From Wyeomyia smithii (taxonomy: Eukaryota > Arthropoda > Insecta > Diptera > Culicidae), in the NCBI RefSeq assembly GCF_029784165.1, contig NC_073696.1, positions 244,264,892-244,328,891 on the forward strand: DNA of 64,000 nucleotides, given 5' to 3'. Shown here piece by piece: positions 58,377 to 64,000 of the stretch. The translations under genes were made by a program, and so were the position numbers. The notes below the pieces were generated by a model. That model ran no database searches. It was not told the origin of the DNA and worked only from the letters and a program-made list of their open reading frames with translations. The stretch's first letter is position 1, and the number at the start of each line of letters is the position of its first letter.

Positions 58377-59190
58377 ATGCTTCAGAACAGCAAGCAACTC
58401 TTTATTCCAATCATTATGGAGATTTTTAAGGTGAGCCTAATACTAAATTATATAACTGCTAGTTGGAGACTAGCTAGAGTTATTTTCATACCAAAATCCG
58501 AACGGGATAAGATACTTCCGAGAGCCTTCAAGCCACCTAGTTCAATGCTTATTTTTATAAAAATTACTGTTTGATCATCATATAAAAACAGTTTACATGA
58601 GAGTCCATCCCTTAGGTAAACTTCAATTTGCGTATGAAAATCACAAATTAATCAATGAAAAATCGAAAGATCTAGTCAGGCCAAATAAATCTCCCTAGCC
58701 GCTTTTCTTGTCATTAACGAGGCATTTGATAATGCATCTCACTACCTGATACAAATCGTCATAGAAAAATACGGCATAAACAGTAACACAATGAAGTGGA
58801 TTAATGTCATGCTGGTTAAACTAAAACTCGATGGTAAATCTTAAGAAAAAAAACCGCTAAAGGATGCCTCCAAGGTGGGATTTTATCACTCTTGCTATGC
58901 TCTTGCTATGGTCATTAGCTGTAGACGACCCTATTCAAGGACCCAAAAAAAACTGAATCATCTACTCCACATCAACTGTAGAATACAAAGATTGGCCGTG
59001 CATCCGCGGGAAGAACTTCGACGAAAATCTTGGATGCAATACTTCACTTACTTTCACTCCATCAGGAGGTTCAACTGGAGACAGAAAAAAGCGCTCTTAG
59101 GTCGAATCGGCAGGCGAATCTGAGAAAAGGAGATCTAACTAGTGTGGCAATGCACATTATCGCTCCGACCAGGTCAATAACACTGGCTTT
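58377..59190 (+). pseudogene. LOA/R1-clade LINE reverse transcriptase, degraded
   Basis: In order: LILNYITASWRLARVIFIPK (58437-58497; N-terminal palm region), AAFLVINEAFDNASHYLIQI (58698; domain A), EKYGINSNTMKWINVMLVK, KGCLQGGILSLLL (58860; domain B), LLHINCRIQRLAV (58960) and AILHLLSLHQEVQLETEKSA (59033). Frameshifts and gaps separate these blocks: the active-site block between domain B and LLHINC has largely been deleted. The KGC.QGG form and the LHLLPLHQ-type tail are characteristic of the R1/LOA group. Endonuclease not found; non-functional. Confidence 0.75.
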
Positions 59191-59249
59191 CTGGTATAAC
59201 TATGTAATCGAAGGAAACAAGAAGGCAGCACACACTGGCTAGGAAAGGG

Positions 59250-61789
59250 TTAACCACTAGCTACGTTGGTCCAGAGCCTTTTTGTGGAATCTCACGGAGC
59301 GCTATAAAAGCTGAACTCGAATACCTACTCTGCAAATGATTTTTTTAGGCAAATATAGATTAGATATTTGAGACATAGATTTATACAACACTTCCCATTC
59401 AATGCTATCAGATGCCTGACGTTACTCCCGCCCCGACGTAAAATCACAAAGCAACGGCGACTAAACCAGTAATCCGAATGCACACCATTACCATTTTGCA
59501 AACAGTTCTCGAAAAATAGAGTTGTCAATAAACGTTAAAATGTCCATTCCCATTGTGCTTTATCTCTTCCCGCCAAAATGCCCTCCGGAATAGGGCGATT
59601 CCATTCACAAGCAGAAATACTTGCAATTTTGCACTCTATAGAACTCTCGGAGAATTTCAATCCGCAGGCAACGAGAGAAAAAAAATCACACCCGATTCTA
59701 CGATCCAACCCTTCTACCAACCATTAAGACTCGAGGGTCAAAGCATTGGCCGTTTGTCGAATTATTATGCCTAGGAGTCACATTGCATTGCGGTCGGTTG
59801 GCCGTTTCGCAGTGGTGTTAATATGCTTCGAATGAGGGGCGGTTGGTTTTTTTTCCTTTTCCTTCTTCTGCTTTAGAGCATAATAATAACCATTCCACTC
59901 ACGTCCGAACCGAACGGCAAAATGGGTGCTTTGAAAATTTTGTATATTTTGCCAACCTCTGCCTGCATCGGTCACCCTGGCTGGATGTCCATCAGCCGCC
60001 ATCGGTCAACTTCGTACTTTCGGAGCGAAATGACAACCGAAGCTGCCATGGATGTGGATGTAATGTCGACGTGAGCTTTCGCCTTCGAAAGTGGCTGCGA
60101 AATTGTTCTTTGTCTGCGCGTCTGCTCGAGACGTCCAAGTCGATTCACTTACACAAAGAAATAAAAAAATAAATTTAGCTGAATAGTACAAACTTCCGAA
60201 GAATCTTTATTATTTTTACCTAACTGCCTGTTTTGTTTGTAATAAACATAAACTGCTCTGATCAAAAGGTTATTCTCCCGAAAAGTTAGTACTTGATCAC
60301 CACTACACTTCCAAATATGACTGCAGTAATAAAAGTATGATGAACATTCCATTACAGTGGGTAGCACTTTTTCACCATCGGTCGTTCCTGCTGCTGTTCC
60401 GCGTTACAAAACGGGGACTCTGATGACGAGGACCATTTTCCCGATGACGATGGCGCTAAACGGCCACTTAGACCGGGGCGCCTGACCGTTGGCCAAAAAG
60501 TGTCCCCATCTCCACTCTCTCCCGGTACGGCCTTCGCAGGGACCAACCGGTCAAGCACCAAACCTGACTTGCTAGCTTTCGGCTTCAGGCTTTCCCGTGA
60601 CCTGGATGAAATGAAACCCGGCTTTGATGGACAGCAAGTTCTGAACACAAGTTTGACATGGCCGGTTTCATTCACGAGTCAAGTTAACACAGCGCCTTCG
60701 GGGTTGCTGCCGACGGAGGAGTTTTTTTTTCATTCTCCAACTGCTCTAGTTTCGATTCTTTGGGTTTTATTATTTTCGTACTCCATTCCGGTTGGCTTGA
60801 TTATGAACCAGATACCGAGATGATTGCGGCGATGATGATGATGATGATGAAAATTTTACTGCTGCTCGTTCCGAGCAAAAAAAGCCGGTTGAATAGATGA
60901 AACAGTCCGGGTCCAGAACGGTGAAACAAATTGCTGGGCGATCTCTGCAGGCCTCGTGGCGAATGGTTGGAGATTTTAAGGTGAAAGATTTTTGGGCAGT
61001 GCAGCGAAAAAGGCCACGCTCATAATGAATTTTTTTTTCATGGTTTATTTTATTGATTAAGCACTGCAACTCGAGCCAAACTCGAATGCTGTTAGTCGGG
61101 GTAAAATTCACGCACAACATAACTCGCAATTCAAAGGATGTAAAATCAAATACATAAGATAAAAAATAAATAAGTTCACCGAAGCTAACTAAAAAAATCC
61201 GATCTCATTCAAATGTGGTAAAATTTTATTGCTCTACTGTTCATAAATAAAATTATTCCGATTTCCAACATTTCAGTGCTGTTCGTTGCACATTAAAAAT
61301 CCGTTAAGTTTAATTAGTAAATTGAAAATATATCAAACTGAAAATGGGAAATGATACTTATCAATTTTTAATGGTTTTTAATAGCGTTGAATGAATGAAG
61401 TATGGTTACTACTTTTTGCGTTTCTGCATCGGAATGCGCAATATGTAATCAGGAAAAAAAGAATTGGTATCAGCTATAACCATTTGCAACTCAACGTGGT
61501 AAACCTATAACCGTTTTGTCATGGATTATTGTAATAAAATCACTTATCTGTCCCAGTTATAATTGAAAGCTAAAACATAAAACTGTGTTGACTAAAAAGT
61601 GTAATTTCACGAAAAACAGTCATACTTTTCATCCGCTGTTTTTAATATGACTGAATCTAAAAAAAAAGTAATTATCTGAAAAAGTTCGTTTTTTGTATAT
61701 CTGATTTTTTTAAGGAAACCACCAAAGGTTAAATAAACATTGATTATTATTAGGCCGACAGTATGCTGAAAGCGAAGTGTTTTCACATA
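59250..61789. other. Unique DNA, no gene recognised
   Basis: GC-balanced from about 59530 to 61140 with overlapping open frames on both strands, for example 60352-60675 minus and 60500-60823 plus; neither has a known motif. A GAT microsatellite lies at 60830-60850. AT-rich afterwards. Confidence 0.35.
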
Positions 61790-61972
61790 TTATCCATTGT
61801 TGATATAATTCCTCATGCGAGAAAAGACGCGTTTCTCCCGCTTCGATTTCAGTATAATATCAGCCTCATCCTTTGCAGCATTTTCCATCAATTCCAACAT
61901 TTTTGAAGCAAGGTACATTATTACAGCCGCCAACCCGACAGGTACTCCAGCACTAACGCACATTATTTCCAT
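61790..61972 (-). other. Unrecognised 60-codon open frame
   Basis: Starts MEIMCVSAGVPVGLAAVIMY and ends in a charged stretch (KSKREKRVFSRMRNYINNG). A hydrophobic segment followed by a basic, possibly helical segment makes it look protein-like. However, its last 15-20 codons overlap sequence similar to 56785-56835, which is not open there, so at least that part may be repeat-derived. No splice or promoter evidence was seen. I do not assign a function. Confidence 0.2.
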
Positions 61973-63538
61973 TACACAGTAGACGATGGATTAGAGCTAC
62001 GGGGAATTAAAGCCTAGCACGAGATGAACGGGACTTTGTCTTTCCCTTCACTTTGCCTCCTTTGTCATGACCAACGACCAAAGCAACTTGCGAATTCGAT
62101 TGAATGGAACGTGACGATGAACAAAGCTGCTACCTGTATGATGAAAAAATCCATGTGATTGTCCTAAATACCTACGGACATGCTTGTCTTTTCTAGAGTG
62201 CAGGAGAACATCTTGCACTGCGAAAACAACTGCTCTCACACTATAGAGCAAATCAACGCTCATGCTAGAAGAGAGCGACAAACGATTTTTATCTTCTGAG
62301 CTTCCTGAAAGCACTGCGGTGATATCTGAAATCTCTCTCTTGCGAGACAATGAACTATGGTGTACTTTCTCACACGCGTGGACATCACGCACAATAATTA
62401 CACTGCAGAGCTATCTGCGTGCGTTTCACAGTTGGTTTCTTAAGCATGGCAGAAGAAGAAAAGAGATTGGGAGAAAAAAAATAGACTGCGTTGCTCGTGC
62501 CGCTCGTGCCGGTTCTGGTGGAATTCGTTTTCGCAGTGTAGCTACACGAGGACTACACTTTTGCCCGGCAGGTTTTTTTCCAACCTTCCGGGCTACTCGC
62601 CAGTGGACACTGTTGTGTACTTCTGTGTTTTCTCTGTAACGTGATTCACCCCTCTTGGTTCTATCAGATGTGGGGTGAGCTTGAAGTGTGTTTGTCTCTC
62701 TGAGACACTTTGGGGTGGAGAAAGAAGCAGTGTGGTGAAAGCATTTGCTACACGCAGGCACATACTGGAAGGGAAGTGCGCGAAGATTTTTTTTCTCCTC
62801 TCCTTTTTCATACTGAGAAGAATGACAAGCATGCCTACGGAGAGGACTAACGCAAAAACCAGGCGGCGCGGCGTAGGTGATAAAATGAGGGAATTCGAAA
62901 GAGAGGAAAGAATACGCACAGATGAACGCAGTGCGCGAAGTACATAAGTTTTTAATCAACGGATATACACGTCAACAAACATATGGTTAAAATTGCACCA
63001 AAGACAAGAGGCATAGCAGCCAAGACTTCCGTACGAAATACACCAGATTGAGTTAATTGTTTTATTCTTTCTGCGAAGTTCAAATTCGACTCTTTTCAGG
63101 GCTACAAACACGTTCTTGAAGCAATGTTGATTTTTTTACATTGTAAATTTTGAAATGTTTGACCGCAGTTCTACCTTTATCTTAAGCGATTATCGGACTC
63201 GTTGGAATTATGTAAATTAGAAATCTGCCATTGGGCCATGCAACGTCACAACTCTGGAAAATCGTTCGATAATTAAGCTAGAAAAAGATGCTGCCAGAAA
63301 TTACAAGAAAACGAGAATCATTTCGCGACATATGAAAATGGTAAATCGCAATGACAAGAAAATTAATAGACTTGCCGGGTGCCACAATAACGACAATACT
63401 AAAGGCTTTTCTTAGCACCCTGAAATATTTTATTTGAAGTTGTAAAACAGCTTGAGGGAACCTAAATTCTGCTGGGTGACTGGTGAATCCCGCTTATGAA
63501 ATTTTGCATGCTTATTATTTTATCCTTGTGTAACGATT
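61973..63538. other. No gene recognised
   Basis: GAGAGA/CTCTC-rich DNA at 62.1-62.95 kb with overlapping frames on both strands (longest 177 codons, minus, 62426-62959) lacking a recognisable domain; this composition readily gives open frames. AT-rich afterwards. Confidence 0.35.
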
Positions 63539-63660
63539 TTTACCTTTCCTTTTACACGCTTACTGCTCTACTATACCGAACTACGTTCCTCCTGCCAAAT
63601 ATCGCAAATTAATATTATCAAACCCCTTCATGAAACTTTTCGGCGAGTGGCAGAGGAATA
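63539..63660 (-). repeat. tRNA-derived SINE (family 1), 3' fragment
   Basis: Aligns with 1042-1145 (CCTTCCTTTTACAC..., then TCCT.CCAAATATC) in the same orientation. The tRNA-like head is absent. Confidence 0.6.
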
Positions 63661-64000
63661 ACTACCTGAATATGATAATTTCGAGGCGTTAAAAAGTTGT
63701 CACGTATGTGTCACAATAGTGACATCGGCAAATTTGTCTTATTTATCGTCATAGCGAACTGCCATTTGCCGATGTCCCGAGGTGATTCTTGTTCTCTTTA
63801 TATTTCTTCACACAATTCACTATATATGACAACTTCCGTGGTGCTCTCGATGTTCTAATTATTATTTTGCAACTGTATCTCAGAACATTTGACTTTGCTA
63901 CTCTTTCTGCTCTTGATTCGCATGTTATTTCTTATTTTGAAAAGAAGATTGCTATAGAAAAAATTAGCAACGTTTTGGTGAGTGGCGAAAAACTACTTCA
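63661..64000. other. No gene recognised
   Basis: AT-rich end of the window. A short inverted pair, GTGACATCGGCAAAT (63719) and ATTTGCCGATGTC (63764), surrounds about 30 bases and may mark another small inverted-repeat element. Confidence 0.4.

Noticed and set aside
62426..62959. A 177-codon minus-strand frame as a host gene
   Set aside because: No recognisable motif; the plus strand is also open for 125 and 90 codons over the same DNA, and the sequence is GAGA-rich.

Overview
This window looks like non-coding DNA from a mosquito, most likely a culicine related to Aedes or Culex. That is an inference from the transposon community: RTE retrotransposons of the JAM1 type, a Feilai-like tRNA-derived SINE, CR1/jockey-like and LOA/R1-like LINE remnants, DD41D and DD37E Tc1/mariner relics, and tandem-repeat elements of Helentron/HINE type. 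I find no complete host gene. The best host-gene candidate is one short minus-strand reading frame (46556-46675) with a signal-peptide-like hydrophobic stretch and a strong splice donor. The DNA is AT-rich. A few more GC-balanced, repeat-free islands (about 3.0-3.9, 16.45-17.3, 33.1-34.7, 45.0-46.9 and 59.5-61.1 kb) may be intronic or intergenic host sequence.

Layout. 1-6.4 kb: a SINE, a Tc1-like relic and unique DNA. 6.4-9.9 kb: two inverted arms of a degenerate minisatellite enclose a Feilai-like SINE, a 1.27-kb DD41D mariner-type element and a truncated LINE; the SINE sits inside the mariner terminal repeat. 10-20 kb: a PIF/Harbinger-type MITE, a 106-bp hairpin MITE, a broken DD37E transposase and copy A of an unidentified repeat. 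20-26.3 kb: an old interspersed repeat, a hAT-type MITE with a perfect 8-bp target duplication and two 5'-truncated RTE insertions with target duplications. 26.3-31.75 kb: a nested structure in which a HINE-like tandem-repeat element is split by a foldback DNA element with 9-bp target duplications, which itself holds further HINE-like copies.

36.2-44.65 kb: an A-rich satellite (units close to ATGTAAAAA) with a large palindrome, adjoining or interrupted by a hairpin MITE, a foldback element whose left arm is split by copy B of the unidentified repeat, a SINE and a nearly full-length RTE with a 13-bp target duplication. 47-59.3 kb: a second DD41D fragment, a 652-bp inverted-repeat element, a probable solo LTR, LINE fragments, two copies of a GT-microsatellite repeat family (one split by an inverted HINE-like copy), a SINE with a 12-bp target duplication and an LOA/R1-like reverse transcriptase relic. 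59.3-64 kb: mostly unique DNA and a SINE fragment.

Every recognised transposon protein is broken by frameshifts, stops, truncation or deletion, so nothing here looks autonomously active. The value of the window is its insertion history, much of which can be ordered from target duplications and split repeats. All family names come from motif recognition by eye; no database search was made.
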